This document shows, one piece after another, positions 32,313 to 40,593 of a stretch of DNA of 64,000 nt (position 1 is its first letter; every line of letters starts with the position of its first letter). The stretch is from assembly GCA_016715825.1 (NCBI GenBank), contig JADJXO010000001.1, positions 495,001 to 559,000 on the forward strand. Reading direction: 5' to 3'. Below the pieces are notes generated by a model that saw only the letters and a program-made list of their open reading frames with translations, had not been told where the DNA came from and ran no database searches. Origin of the DNA: Nitrospira sp. (lineage in GTDB: Bacteria > Nitrospirota > Nitrospiria > Nitrospirales > Nitrospiraceae). The translations under genes and the position numbers were made by a program.

Positions 32313-33014
32313 ATGGACGGGCAAACCCCTGAACGCGCGGTCGTGCTTGCGAGCGGCGGATTGGATTCAACTGTTGCGGCTGCCGCTGCACGACGAGATG
32401 GTTATATCCTCGCCCTTCTGACGATCGATTACCAACAGCGACATGCGGTAGAAGTGCTTTGTGCCAAACGAGTGGCGGAAGCGTTGGGTGCTGAGCAGCA
32501 TATTGTCGTGAAGGTCGATCTGCGGGCCATCGGGGGGTCGGCCCTCACCGACACCATGGTGGTGCCGAAAGATCGGAGTGAATCGGAACGAAGCCAGGAT
32601 GTTCCGAATACCTACGTGCCTGGTCGAAACCTGATGTTCTTGTCGTTGGCAGCGGCTCAAGCCGAAGCAGTGGGTGCCTCGGTTATTTATTTCGGGGCGA
32701 ACGTGATCGACTATTCTGGATACCCTGACTGTCGACCGGAGTTCATCAAGGCCGTGGAGGCTGTGCTTCGGATCGGAACCAAAGCAGGGCTGGCAGGCCG
32801 ACAGATTGAGATACGCGCACCGCTGCTTCAGTTGTCCAAGGTCGATATCATTCGCTTGGGTCTAGCCTTGCATGCTCCATTGCATCTGACACATAGCTGT
32901 TACGATCCGGCCGGGCTGCTTGCTTGCGGCCATTGTGACAGCTGTCTGATTCGAAGACGAGGATTTGCAGAGGCAGGAGTTGTAGATCCCATCCCGTATG
33001 CGGTATCTTCATAA
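32313..33014 (+). CDS. queC: 7-cyano-7-deazaguanine synthase
   Basis: 233 residues. QueC converts carboxydeazaguanine to preQ0 with ATP and ammonia in queuosine synthesis. It has the PP-loop VLASGGLDSTVAAAA (about 11-25), YVPGRNLMFLSLAAA, the FGANVIDYSGYPDCRPEFI block and four zinc-binding cysteines in SCYDPAGLLACGHCDSC. Length is normal. No other queuosine genes lie nearby and no preQ1 riboswitch was recognised in the 48-nt gap upstream. Confidence 0.96.
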   Translation: MDGQTPERAVVLASGGLDSTVAAAAARRDGYILALLTIDYQQRHAVEVLCAKRVAEALGAEQHIVVKVDLRAIGGSALTDTMVVPKDRSESERSQDVPNTYVPGRNLMFLSLAAAQAEAVGASVIYFGANVIDYSGYPDCRPEFIKAVEAVLRIGTKAGLAGRQIEIRAPLLQLSKVDIIRLGLALHAPLHLTHSCYDPAGLLACGHCDSCLIRRRGFAEAGVVDPIPYAVSS

Positions 33015-33046
33015 AACTTCCGAATAGAAAATGGTGGTTGCGCGCT

Positions 33047-33442
33047 ATGAAGTCATCTCAAATATTGTTGGTTGGTTCACTTCTCGTTGTGCTTGGCACG
33101 ATACAGGCCTGTAGCCAGAACGGTGTTGAACCGGCGGCGACCGGAACGGCGGCCTTGGCTCCGGCCGAGTTGCGTGATGGCGAACAGAAATACAATGCCA
33201 ATTGCTCTCGATGCCATGGCATGGGTGGAGTGGGGACTCCGCAAGGCCCACCGTTTCTTCACAAAGTCTATGAACCGAACCATCATGGAGATGCGGCGTT
33301 TCACCAAGCCGCCACTAAGGGAGTGAAAGCCCATCATTGGCAGTTCGGCGATATGCCGAAGATTGATGCCGTGAGTTCGGACGATGTGGATCAGATCGTG
33401 ACGTACGTGCGCTGGCTACAAAAACAAGCGGGTATCTTCTGA
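33047..33442 (+). CDS. Lipoprotein c-type cytochrome
   Basis: 131 residues from ATG at 33047; a TTG three codons earlier is an alternative. The N-terminus is a signal peptide with lipobox ending at Cys22 (LGTIQAC), so the protein is exported and lipid-anchored. After a short Ala-rich linker there is one heme c motif CSRCHG (Cys53, Cys56, His57) and a later FGDMPKID that could supply the axial Met. It ends VDQIVTYVRWLQKQAGIF as in small class I cytochromes. It would carry electrons in the periplasm; the partner is not visible. Follows queC by 32 nt. Confidence 0.92.
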   Translation: MKSSQILLVGSLLVVLGTIQACSQNGVEPAATGTAALAPAELRDGEQKYNANCSRCHGMGGVGTPQGPPFLHKVYEPNHHGDAAFHQAATKGVKAHHWQFGDMPKIDAVSSDDVDQIVTYVRWLQKQAGIF

Positions 33443-33470
33443 TTCTGGGAGGGAAGGCTCCGGCCACCGT

Positions 33471-34082
33471 TTACGGGGTCTGAGGAGCTGGCCGCTGCTT
33501 GGGGTTCCATTTCTTCGCTTGCTCCTCCGCTTCGATGATCTGCGCGCTCGTCATACGCGTTGCCACTGCGTGACGAGATTCAACGGCTCGTCTCTCTCCA
33601 TACGCCGCCGATAGGTTGTACCACATGTGCGCCTCAATCAAGCTCTGCGACACACCACGACCACGTTCGTACATCATGCCGAGTTTGGCAAACGCCAATG
33701 CATTTCGCTGCTCGGCGGCCTTCTGAAACCAAAACAAGGCCATCTGGTCGCTGAAGGTCGCTCCCTGACCAAGTGAATAGAGTGTTCCCAGGTTGACCTG
33801 TGCATCTGAGTGTCCCTGGTCAGCGGCTTTCTTAAACCAATCCTTTGCCTCAAGGTAGTTTTGGGGGACACCCCGCCCTTCGCTATAGAACACCCCTATC
33901 TGATTTTGGGCATCGGGGTTACCGGCTTGTGCACGCGTGAGGATTTCACTGACCTCTTGTCCCCCAATGAGTGGTTGGGGGGAAGGCGCAGGAGGAGGAG
34001 TTGTACAGCCCACGGGGAGGGACAACACTGCAGCGAGTCCTGCAAAGGCAATCGATATGTAGGGTAGCTGCCACTGAACCAT
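33471..34082 (-). CDS. Sel1-repeat lipoprotein
   Basis: 203 residues. Signal peptide with lipobox (AAVLSLPVGC), a Pro-rich linker (TTPPPAPSPQP), then four Sel1 repeats recognisable by AQNQIGVFYSEGRGVPQNYLEAKDWFKKAADQG and its repetitions at about 75, 111 and 147. The C-terminus MTSAQIIEAEEQAKKWNPKQRP closely resembles the end of the neighbour at 34287, so the two are paralogues from a tandem duplication. Such proteins act as periplasmic scaffolds; the partner is unknown. Confidence 0.85.
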   Translation of the reverse strand: MVQWQLPYISIAFAGLAAVLSLPVGCTTPPPAPSPQPLIGGQEVSEILTRAQAGNPDAQNQIGVFYSEGRGVPQNYLEAKDWFKKAADQGHSDAQVNLGTLYSLGQGATFSDQMALFWFQKAAEQRNALAFAKLGMMYERGRGVSQSLIEAHMWYNLSAAYGERRAVESRHAVATRMTSAQIIEAEEQAKKWNPKQRPAPQTP

Positions 34083-34286
34083 GTGTGTCGATGAGAACGA
34101 AGATCATCCCTGTTGAAAGGACATCCTACTCAGCAGCGGGGAGTGAGTTCAAGAACTATGTCGCGGCAGAGACCGGTACGGCCAGAAACAAACCGTAATG
34201 GACCAACCTGCTCAGAACGTGCCGGCCCAACCACAGGCAAAGAGGAGAGCTTGTGAGGCGAGTGGAGGGATGGAACCTGTCAAGAA

Positions 34287-34889
34287 TTAGGAGGGCTCAT
34301 CCTCAAGTGGCGGCTCTTCGACCTTCGGCTTCCAGTTCCGTGCGAGAAATTGGGCATTGGCAATTTGAGTCGGCGTCATAGCACGAGCAAGACGATCGCG
34401 CCACTTGGCTCCATCTTCATGCCCATTCGCCGCTGCCAGGTTGTACCACTGATAGGCTTGAACCAGGTCCTTTGGAACGCCGCGGGCTTTCTCATAATAG
34501 GTTGCAATAAGAAACATTGCCGCCCCGTGCCTTTGGTCGGCGGCCAAGCGACACCATCGGAGGGCTTCTTGATAGTCTTGAGGTAGGCCACGGCCAAGAT
34601 CCGACAAAACACAGAGTCGGTAGAAAGCTTCAGCGTGTCGTTGCATCGCGGCCATACGATACCACCGAACAGCTTCTCTATGGTCCTGTGGTGAAGCCCG
34701 TTCGTACTGCAGACCAAGGTTGTATTGTTCCTCAGCACTCCCTTGCTCTGCCGCGTGGCGTAACTCGTCGATCCTTGTCACGGTGTCTCGTACATCCACA
34801 TAAGGAGAGGTGGGTGGATCAATGCATCCTGGCAAAGTCCAAAGGATTGTCATGAAAAGTGCAACTAGGGCTCGCCCATAAGCCATCAT
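34287..34889 (-). CDS. Sel1-repeat lipoprotein
   Basis: 200 residues from ATG at 34889, which has AAGGAG eight bases upstream; the longer frame is rejected. Signal peptide with lipobox (ILWTLPGC), then Sel1 repeats (AEEQYNLGLQYERASPQDHREAVRWYRMAAMQ; AEAFYRLCVLSDLGRGLPQDYQEALRWCRLAA; AAMFLIATYYEKARGVPKDLVQAYQWYNLAA). The tail MTPTQIANAQFLARNWKPK mirrors that of the 33471 protein. It is upstream of that gene in the same direction with about 200 nt between. Function unknown. Confidence 0.83.
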   Translation of the reverse strand: MMAYGRALVALFMTILWTLPGCIDPPTSPYVDVRDTVTRIDELRHAAEQGSAEEQYNLGLQYERASPQDHREAVRWYRMAAMQRHAEAFYRLCVLSDLGRGLPQDYQEALRWCRLAADQRHGAAMFLIATYYEKARGVPKDLVQAYQWYNLAAANGHEDGAKWRDRLARAMTPTQIANAQFLARNWKPKVEEPPLEDEPS

Positions 34890-35102
34890 GAGGATGTCTC
34901 CTTTTCCAACTCCACGAGCCGAGAGGCTATCGTGGTGTGAAGCCCACCGACCACGGGGCATACTCTAGCATAGTTCATGTGTCAGATGGTCAACCTGAAG
35001 TGATGATCGACACACTATCTTTCTGATAGATGAGGGCCTATTGCTTTTGAGGGAGAGAAGCGATATCAGTGGCAACACGAAGGAGGTGAAAACCTGCCTG
35101 TT

Positions 35103-35729
35103 GTGGCGAGGAAGCGATGGTCAAGCGAGATGCTTCTGGTAGGGCTGTGGGCTCTCCTATTTGCCGAGCCAGCTCTCGCTCAGTATGAATTGTCACCATC
35201 ATCACTTGAAGCGGGCGTGCTTTTAGTTGCGAGCCCGTCATTGGATGACCCCAACTTCCATCACAGTGTTTTACTCATCATTGAACATGGGAGAGGCGGC
35301 ACGGTCGGGCTCATTCTGAATCGACCTACGGATGTCCTTCTCTCTGACGTGCTCCAGGATCTCCCCATCCTGAAGAGGACACCCCATCGCTTGTTTGCTG
35401 GAGGGCCGGTCGGGCGAACGCAAATGGTGTTGCTCTTCCGGCTTGATGGACCCTATCCTGACACGCGGTTGATCGTTGGTGAGATGTATGTGGGCACTTC
35501 CAGCGTTCTGGAACGCATCATCACTCAGCCCAAGACCACCGAAACGTTCCGAGCCTTTGCCGGCTTCGCAGGATGGGCTCCTGGGCAACTTGAACAGGAG
35601 ATGCGAGAAGGAGCATGGGGTGTCCTGCCGAAGCAGTCGTTTGATATCTTCGACCAAGATCCAGCCACGCTTTGGCCGGATAGCATCGCTCGTCTCGAGG
35701 TGCCTCGGACCATTTCCAATTGGCGATAG
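35103..35729 (+). CDS. YqgE/AlgH-family protein with an N-terminal signal peptide
   Basis: 208 residues with a GTG start. The body is a clear YqgE/AlgH (UPF0301) domain: LEAGVLLVASPSLDDPNFHHSVLLIIEH, GTVGLILNRPT, FAGGPVG and FAGFAGWAPGQLEQEMREGAW. Unlike ordinary family members it begins with MARKRWSSEMLLVGLWALLFAEPALAQ, split here as an Arg/Lys n-region, a hydrophobic core and an ALA-Q cleavage site, so it should be exported. A perfect AAGGAGGTGA at 35080-35089 is 13 nt before the GTG and seven before an in-frame CTG at 35094, so the real start is uncertain. Function unknown in the family. Confidence 0.85.
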   Translation: MARKRWSSEMLLVGLWALLFAEPALAQYELSPSSLEAGVLLVASPSLDDPNFHHSVLLIIEHGRGGTVGLILNRPTDVLLSDVLQDLPILKRTPHRLFAGGPVGRTQMVLLFRLDGPYPDTRLIVGEMYVGTSSVLERIITQPKTTETFRAFAGFAGWAPGQLEQEMREGAWGVLPKQSFDIFDQDPATLWPDSIARLEVPRTISNWR

Positions 35730-35756
35730 GCGATCGGCTCTTCTCTCAAAGCCTCA

Positions 35757-36164
35757 TCATCCGGACAGGATCGAGTCATACGTGAGGTGGTCTGCGGAAT
35801 CAGGGAGCGCACGAGCCATCGCAATCCGCTCTGAACTGATCTGACAGTATCTTGTATTGCGAAAGGCGTGGCCTAGGCGAGATGCGCGTGCGGCGCGTAG
35901 AAGGGCCCTCGCATCTTGAAACCCCAACAAATAGCGTTCGAATAATTCGGATGAACGAAGCCGATACTTATTGACGTGATCCCGATGGAGGACCGCATCT
36001 CGGAGGCCATCTTCCTCGGCGAGCCAGGCTTCTAGTTCAGCGGTGGTACGCGCGTTTGCCCGTTGCCGTCGGCACCAGACAATACGGGATGTGACAGCGT
36101 GAGCCGTGGTGTCCACAGCGTCCTCCATGACAGATTGAGCGAGTGGCACAATCAACGTTCGCAA
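35757..36164 (-). CDS. Possible protein of unknown function
   Basis: 135 codons with a TTG start, or 123 from an internal ATG at 36128; neither has a clear ribosome binding site. The product is Arg- and Ala-rich and helical (ARTTAELEAWLAEEDGLRDAVLHRDHV..., LLGFQDARALLRAARASRL). Its codon pattern is plausible for the genome and it converges properly with the YqgE gene, but no family is recognised. It may be a real small gene or a chance frame. Confidence 0.4.
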   Translation of the reverse strand: MRTLIVPLAQSVMEDAVDTTAHAVTSRIVWCRRQRANARTTAELEAWLAEEDGLRDAVLHRDHVNKYRLRSSELFERYLLGFQDARALLRAARASRLGHAFRNTRYCQISSERIAMARALPDSADHLTYDSILSG

Positions 36165-36543
36165 GCTGAGTGCCAGAACGTGGTCCTATCGACTCCCACA
36201 TACATGATGATTCAAAGTATGTGTATTTGCGAGTGGTTCGAGGTGCGATGGGATCCGTCACCCTATTGTTCCACGCCATCGGCGAGTCCCACTTTCGAAC
36301 ATATCTGGTGATGTCTGTATGGTTTCGAATGCAGCGGAAGCGATGCGGTCTCACGGAGGATCGTGAACGCCTATGGAGGCAAGCGCGTTGGCTGCGGCGA
36401 GCGTGCTGTGAGGAAACTAAACGAATGAGTTCTTGGTGGGTGATGATGCTAGTGAGATACCACACCCTCACGTCAGCGAGCCTACGAGTTTCTTTTAGCT
36501 ACTCTGCATTGACAGTGGCGGCAGTGAACAGTAGCCTCACTGT
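36165..36543. other. Intergenic or undetermined region
   Basis: About 380 nt with overlapping open frames on both strands (130 codons rightward, 144 codons leftward). Neither shows a ribosome binding site, recognisable domain or balanced amino acid composition; both are rich in Arg, Cys, Trp and Met or His. I call neither. A promoter for the 36544 gene must lie here but no good hexamer pair was found. Confidence 0.4.
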
Positions 36544-37779
36544 ATGGACGATTCAGGGATAAAGCGGTTCTTAAAGATGATCGACTGCTTGGGCCTTGTT
36601 TCGAAAGGTCGCTTTTGGTTCAAGAATGGTCTGTTGACCTTGTCGCTCGTGGGTGTCCTGTCTGGTTTCGCTGTTGGTGCGCATGCAGCGGAAGCGGACC
36701 ATAGCGGAGAACCTGGACGAGTGCTTCATCAGCCTTCAGAATCCGGTCATCCGATTCCCGGTCTTTTGTTCCGAGTGTTCGTCGACCGTGGAGCAGAAGG
36801 GGCTGCTGGCGGAGTTCTTGGTGAGGCTGAGGCAAACGAGGCTCTTCAGACAGTGCGCAATACCTTTTCCTACTTGAATCGACAGCGGCAGCACCATCCG
36901 CGGTTCGACGAGGCGGTGAGCAAAGACATGCTGGAACGGGTCATCGTGCAACCAGTCGTGCGCAATCATGAAGGAAAGATCTTTCTTTTCCTTGTTGTGC
37001 GGACGGTGGACGCTGGGAGGGTTCGGCTCCTGATCAGTGCCTCGGTGATGAAAGAGAACGGGTATCTTGGACAGGTTGACCGGTTTGCACCGATTCTGGC
37101 GCGAGAGTTTCAATGGGTAGTCAGCAAGGCAGAGACGGGCTACAAATCCAAGTTGGTCTCGGTACAACGAGATCTCCAACATGCCGAAATCACAGCCGAC
37201 AAGGACATTCGATCTCTCTCCGGCAAGGAGCGGGTCAGGTTGCTTCAACAACTGTTCAGGACCTACCTTCGGACGGTCGACGATTTTCGAAGTTTGGAGG
37301 GGCAGTCCTACTACGAGGTCGGCAGTACCAATGTAGTTGCCCCGAGCCAGCCGGATTCCACCACAAAGTTGTACGATATGCGGGTTCGAGAAGCGTTGCA
37401 GAAAATCGTCAGAGAACCGATCTTTCTGGAACGCACCCCACGTGCCGTGACAAGTCTCCTGAATGGAGCCATCTGGAATGTCACGTTTGTGAATATCGAG
37501 CAGCGCGACTGGGCGACCAGAACCAGAGTATTACCGGAAGAGAAGGCGGTGACGGTCGGACAGCCTGGAACGTTGATCCAGCCATCGGCGATTCTGATCA
37601 ATCTCCATCGTATCTCGAGTTCGGATGATCCTTTTTACGCTGAGACAAGGCAACTGCCGATGGGTGCGTTATCTCCCGACCAGCTGGCACTGGTCATTGC
37701 GAAAGAAATCCAGCACAACATTGTCGAGAAGTCACAGACCGGTCACGTCGCACAAGATGCCCTCTCGGCCTCGCAATAG
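36544..37779 (+). CDS. Exported protein of unknown function
   Basis: 411 residues from ATG at 36544; the ATG at 36577 is an equally likely start, since neither has a good ribosome binding site. A signal peptide (KNGLLTLSLVGVLSGFAVGAHAAEA) ends near residue 49. The mature part of about 360 residues is mixed alpha/beta with no Cys cluster, no membrane helix and no known catalytic motif. It has segments such as IFLFLVVRTVDAGRVRLL and IREPIFLERTPRAVTS-like elements. It stands between two genes of opposite strand and appears to be a single-gene unit. I do not recognise the family. Confidence 0.7.
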   Translation: MDDSGIKRFLKMIDCLGLVSKGRFWFKNGLLTLSLVGVLSGFAVGAHAAEADHSGEPGRVLHQPSESGHPIPGLLFRVFVDRGAEGAAGGVLGEAEANEALQTVRNTFSYLNRQRQHHPRFDEAVSKDMLERVIVQPVVRNHEGKIFLFLVVRTVDAGRVRLLISASVMKENGYLGQVDRFAPILAREFQWVVSKAETGYKSKLVSVQRDLQHAEITADKDIRSLSGKERVRLLQQLFRTYLRTVDDFRSLEGQSYYEVGSTNVVAPSQPDSTTKLYDMRVREALQKIVREPIFLERTPRAVTSLLNGAIWNVTFVNIEQRDWATRTRVLPEEKAVTVGQPGTLIQPSAILINLHRISSSDDPFYAETRQLPMGALSPDQLALVIAKEIQHNIVEKSQTGHVAQDALSASQ

Positions 37780-37849
37780 ATTGGTGCGTTCTCTGCTACG
37801 TCCTCTTAAATGGAAATCCAGTGCACTGAGCCTGTCATGCTGCCACGGC

Positions 37850-38722
37850 CTAACCACATGACTCGAAGAATTTCGTAATATCGTCAGTGACAGGCACGCG
37901 TCGTGGATTGAGCCACGACAGTGCTCCGATAAGGTCTGTGTGATCGACACGGGAGTAAATGCGTGACCGTACGCAACCTCCCCGTTGCTTGATGCGTTGC
38001 TCCAGCTTCTCGATATTGGTGTATTTCACCACAGTATCCCTGTCACCGTAGAGCAGCAGCATGGACGGCTGTGTGCCGTCGATGAACGTCGTGACCTGCA
38101 TGTTCGGATAATTCTGTGGCGGGCCGAACATGTCCTCCAGATCCGCCTCGTCTGGAGTAAAGGCATAGGGGCCGGCGAGTCCGGCGAAGTCATGAATGAC
38201 GATCGACCGGTCTTTCCCCTCTTCAGCCAGATAGTGAGGATCGGCGGTCACCAATGCGCCGATATGCGCTCCGGCTGAATGGCCCACCACATGGATGCGC
38301 GCGGGATTACCGTGTGACTCGGCAATGTGATCATGGACCCAGGTGAGCGCTTTGGCGGCGTCTTTCACGAACTCCGGGAACCGCACTCGGGGATACTTTC
38401 TGTAGTCGGGAATAACAACCAGAAAACCTCGGTCCGCGAAGGTTGATCCAATAAACCGATAGTCTTCCCTGGCGCCATGTGTCCAACGCCCACCGTAAAA
38501 AAAGACCACCACCTCAAACGGTTTCTTCGTATGATCAGCTGGAATGTATAGATCGAGTTTCTGTGCAGGATCGAACCCATACACCTGAGCCTTCACGACG
38601 ACCGTTGTGTCGAAGTGCGTGGGAAGATTGGCGGCTACGAAGGCCGCTTGTGTGCAGGCAGACGAAGCCAGAAATAGGCCGGGGAGCAAGATCTGGAAAC
38701 GCGAGGTTCTCGGGCTATTCAT
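37850..38722 (-). CDS. Alpha/beta hydrolase, esterase type, probable lipoprotein
   Basis: 290 residues. The N-terminus is a signal peptide with possible lipobox (LFLASSAC). The alpha/beta-hydrolase core has the oxyanion segment VVVFFYGGRWTHG, the nucleophile elbow VVGHSAGAHI (GxSxG), an acid in LLLYGDRDTVV and the catalytic His in VDHTDLIGA. It resembles the BD-FAE/carboxylesterase group, with YGG in place of the usual HGG. It would hydrolyse an ester at the cell surface or in the periplasm. Transcribed divergently from the pyr operon. Confidence 0.88.
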   Translation of the reverse strand: MNSPRTSRFQILLPGLFLASSACTQAAFVAANLPTHFDTTVVVKAQVYGFDPAQKLDLYIPADHTKKPFEVVVFFYGGRWTHGAREDYRFIGSTFADRGFLVVIPDYRKYPRVRFPEFVKDAAKALTWVHDHIAESHGNPARIHVVGHSAGAHIGALVTADPHYLAEEGKDRSIVIHDFAGLAGPYAFTPDEADLEDMFGPPQNYPNMQVTTFIDGTQPSMLLLYGDRDTVVKYTNIEKLEQRIKQRGGCVRSRIYSRVDHTDLIGALSWLNPRRVPVTDDITKFFESCG

Positions 38723-38866
38723 TGGAAATGTCGTCTTGCCGTGGGTCTCACCATCAGCAGCAAACCATCTATAGCATAGGGCCCATGGGAAACGTATTCC
38801 GGACCTCCTCTGTTATTACGTGTATGCGCCATGTCCTGACCGGCTTCTATTTAAGACTCGATGCGC

Positions 38867-38895
38867 TTGACAGGGGTAGAGTGGCTCAGTAAGAT
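38867..38895 (+). promoter_or_regulatory. Sigma-70-type promoter of the pyr operon
   Basis: TTGACA at 38867-38872 (full consensus) and TAAGAT at 38890-38895 with a 17-nt spacer. The expected transcription start is about 38902, which is exactly the left edge of the PyrR-binding hairpin that follows. Confidence 0.85.
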
Positions 38896-38902
38896 AGCGA
38901 AA

Positions 38903-38934
38903 CCTTTAATGCTCATCCAGTGAGGTGGGCAAGG
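38903..38934 (+). promoter_or_regulatory. PyrR-binding hairpin (anti-antiterminator) in the pyr leader
   Basis: Upper stem 38911-38917 (GCUCAUC) pairs with 38924-38930 (GGUGGGC shifted by wobble pairs) and closes a hexaloop CAGUGA at 38918-38923, which fits the PyrR loop consensus CNGNGA. A purine-rich bulge and a lower stem CCUU/AAGG (38903-38906 with 38931-38934) match the architecture of Bacillus pyr binding loops (UCCNGNGAGG core). When UMP is high PyrR should hold this hairpin and let the terminator at 38978 form. CAGUGAG at 38918-38924 can instead pair with CUCACUG at 38984-38990, giving a mutually exclusive antiterminator. Confidence 0.85.
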
Positions 38935-38977
38935 AGCCAACGATGGATGATAGTCCGGCTTTGACCGGTTTCAGCGT

Positions 38978-39013
38978 AACCTTCTCACTGCAGCTTGGTG
39001 AGGAGGTTTTTTT
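38978..39013 (+). terminator. Intrinsic terminator (attenuator) before pyrR
   Basis: CCTTCTCAC at 38980-38988 pairs with GTGAGGAGG at 38998-39006 (nine pairs with one G-U; two A-U pairs extend it), loop of nine, followed by seven T at 39007-39013. It lies after the promoter and before the pyrR start, so it can only act as an attenuator. Its 5' arm is the partner of the proposed antiterminator. Confidence 0.88.
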
Positions 39014-39058
39014 ATGCCTAGAAGCTGAGCGGAATCGTGTATCGCGGTCGTTATTGAT

Positions 39059-39625
39059 ATGACTTCTCCAACGAACCAACCGCCCGAGCGGAAAGATGAA
39101 AAGGTGATCATGGATGCGGGAGATATCTCCCGTGCCATGGTGCGCATCGCGCACGAAATATTGGAGCGAAACAAGGGTGTGAAGGATCTGACGTTGGTCG
39201 GCATACGGACGGGAGGCGTGCATCTGGCGCATCGGCTCGTCAAACGGATCCAAAGTATCGAGGGTGTGCAAGTGCCGATCGGTGAACTGGATATCACACT
39301 CTATCGGGATGATCTGGCATTACGGAAAGATCAACCGATCCTGAGGAAAACCTCCGTCCCGTTCGATATGACGAATAAAGTGGTCGTGCTCGTAGACGAT
39401 GTGTTGTTCACCGGCAGAACGATTCGAGCAGCTCTGGACGGCCTCATGGACCTGGGACGACCAGAAGAAATTCAACTCGCGGTGCTGGTCGATCGCGGAC
39501 ATCGTCAGCTGCCGATCAAGGCCAATTATATTGGCAAAAATCTACCGACCTCTCGGGACGAGCAGATTCGGGTGCTCTTGGAAGAGAGTGGGGAGGATGA
39601 TCGGGTGGTCATCTTAAAGGGGTGA
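39059..39625 (+). CDS. pyrR: Bifunctional pyr regulator / uracil phosphoribosyltransferase
   Basis: 188 residues. PyrR binds pyr mRNA leaders when loaded with UMP and also has uracil phosphoribosyltransferase activity. The sequence aligns well with known PyrR: ISRAMVRIAHEILERNKG, LVGIRTGGVHLAHRL, VPIGELDITLYRDDL and the PRPP loop VVLVDDVLFTGRTIRAALD. The ATG at 39059 gives about ten extra N-terminal residues and has no good ribosome binding site; the internal ATG at 39110, preceded by AAAGGTG, is an alternative. It is the first gene of the operon and its own leader contains the PyrR target, so it should autoregulate. Confidence 0.97.
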   Translation: MTSPTNQPPERKDEKVIMDAGDISRAMVRIAHEILERNKGVKDLTLVGIRTGGVHLAHRLVKRIQSIEGVQVPIGELDITLYRDDLALRKDQPILRKTSVPFDMTNKVVVLVDDVLFTGRTIRAALDGLMDLGRPEEIQLAVLVDRGHRQLPIKANYIGKNLPTSRDEQIRVLLEESGEDDRVVILKG

Positions 39626-39638
39626 GGCGGAGGGTCGT

Positions 39639-40562
39639 ATGAGCCTCAAGCGCAAAGATCTGTTGAGTCTTGCTTCTTTGTCTGCGGATGAAATCACGCT
39701 CATCCTGGAAACAGCCGATTCGTTCAAGGAGGTGACAGGGCGAGAAATTAAGAAGGTTCCGGCGCTGCGAGGCAAGACGGTCGTGAATCTGTTCTTTGAG
39801 CCGAGCACGAGAACCCGCACCTCCTTTGAGTTGGCGGCCAAGCGACTGAGTGCAGACGTGATCAACTTTGCACCCTCCTCCAGCAGCGTCGTGAAGGGGG
39901 AGACGCTGCTTGATACGGCTCGGAACATCGAAGCCATGCAAGCCGATATCATTGTGTTGCGGCACTCATCCGCCGGTGCGGCTGAAACACTCGCTCAGGG
40001 GGTCAAGTCATCTGTCATCAATGCCGGCGATGGATGGCACGAGCATCCGACCCAGGCCCTGCTCGACCTGTATACCATTCGGCAACGAGGGATGAATTTC
40101 CAGGGACTGCGCGTGGCGATCATCGGCGATGTGTCGCATAGCCGCGTCGCTCGTTCGAATATTTACGCGCTCATCAAGCTTGGTGCTGAGGTGCGCTTGG
40201 TCGGGCCACCGACGATGATGCCGTGCGGTGTGGAGAAGCTCGGACCAAAGGTGTATCACCACATGGACGAAGGCCTGCGCGATGTGAACGTCATCATGAT
40301 GCTTCGGCTGCAACTGGAACGTCAAGGACGTGCGCTGTTCCCGACCATTCGTGAATATTCACGGCTGTATGGATTGACGGCGGAGCGGGTGCGGCTTGCG
40401 GATGCCGGTGTGATCGTGATGCATCCAGGGCCGATCAATCGAGGAGTCGAAATCGCGCCGGATGTGGCCGATAGCCTATCCTCAGTGATTCTCGACCAAG
40501 TTGCGAATGGGGTCGCCGTGCGGATGGGTGTGCTATATCTGATGTCCGGAGCCAACTCGTAG
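39639..40562 (+). CDS. pyrB: Aspartate carbamoyltransferase catalytic chain
   Basis: 307 residues. PyrB joins carbamoyl phosphate and aspartate, the committed step of UMP synthesis. Key motifs are FEPSTRTRTSFE (carbamoyl phosphate site), LRHSSAGA, HPTQALLDLYTI and MHPGPINRGVEI. It follows pyrR by 13 nt. No pyrI regulatory chain is present, as is usual where PyrR controls the operon. There is no further PyrR target in the gap. Confidence 0.98.
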   Translation: MSLKRKDLLSLASLSADEITLILETADSFKEVTGREIKKVPALRGKTVVNLFFEPSTRTRTSFELAAKRLSADVINFAPSSSSVVKGETLLDTARNIEAMQADIIVLRHSSAGAAETLAQGVKSSVINAGDGWHEHPTQALLDLYTIRQRGMNFQGLRVAIIGDVSHSRVARSNIYALIKLGAEVRLVGPPTMMPCGVEKLGPKVYHHMDEGLRDVNVIMMLRLQLERQGRALFPTIREYSRLYGLTAERVRLADAGVIVMHPGPINRGVEIAPDVADSLSSVILDQVANGVAVRMGVLYLMSGANS

Positions 40563-40593
40563 ATCATGGACGTGTGTCAGAGAGGAGTGTTCG

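Noticed and set aside
36037..36471. 144-codon leftward frame and the 130-codon rightward frame at 36170
   Set aside because: They overlap each other, have biased composition (Arg, His, Cys, Trp) and no start signals; at most one could be real and neither is supported.
39014..39028. Tiny frame M-P-R-S-stop directly after the attenuator T-run
   Set aside because: Considered as a leader peptide, but it comes after the terminator and has no codons related to pyrimidine supply; most likely chance.
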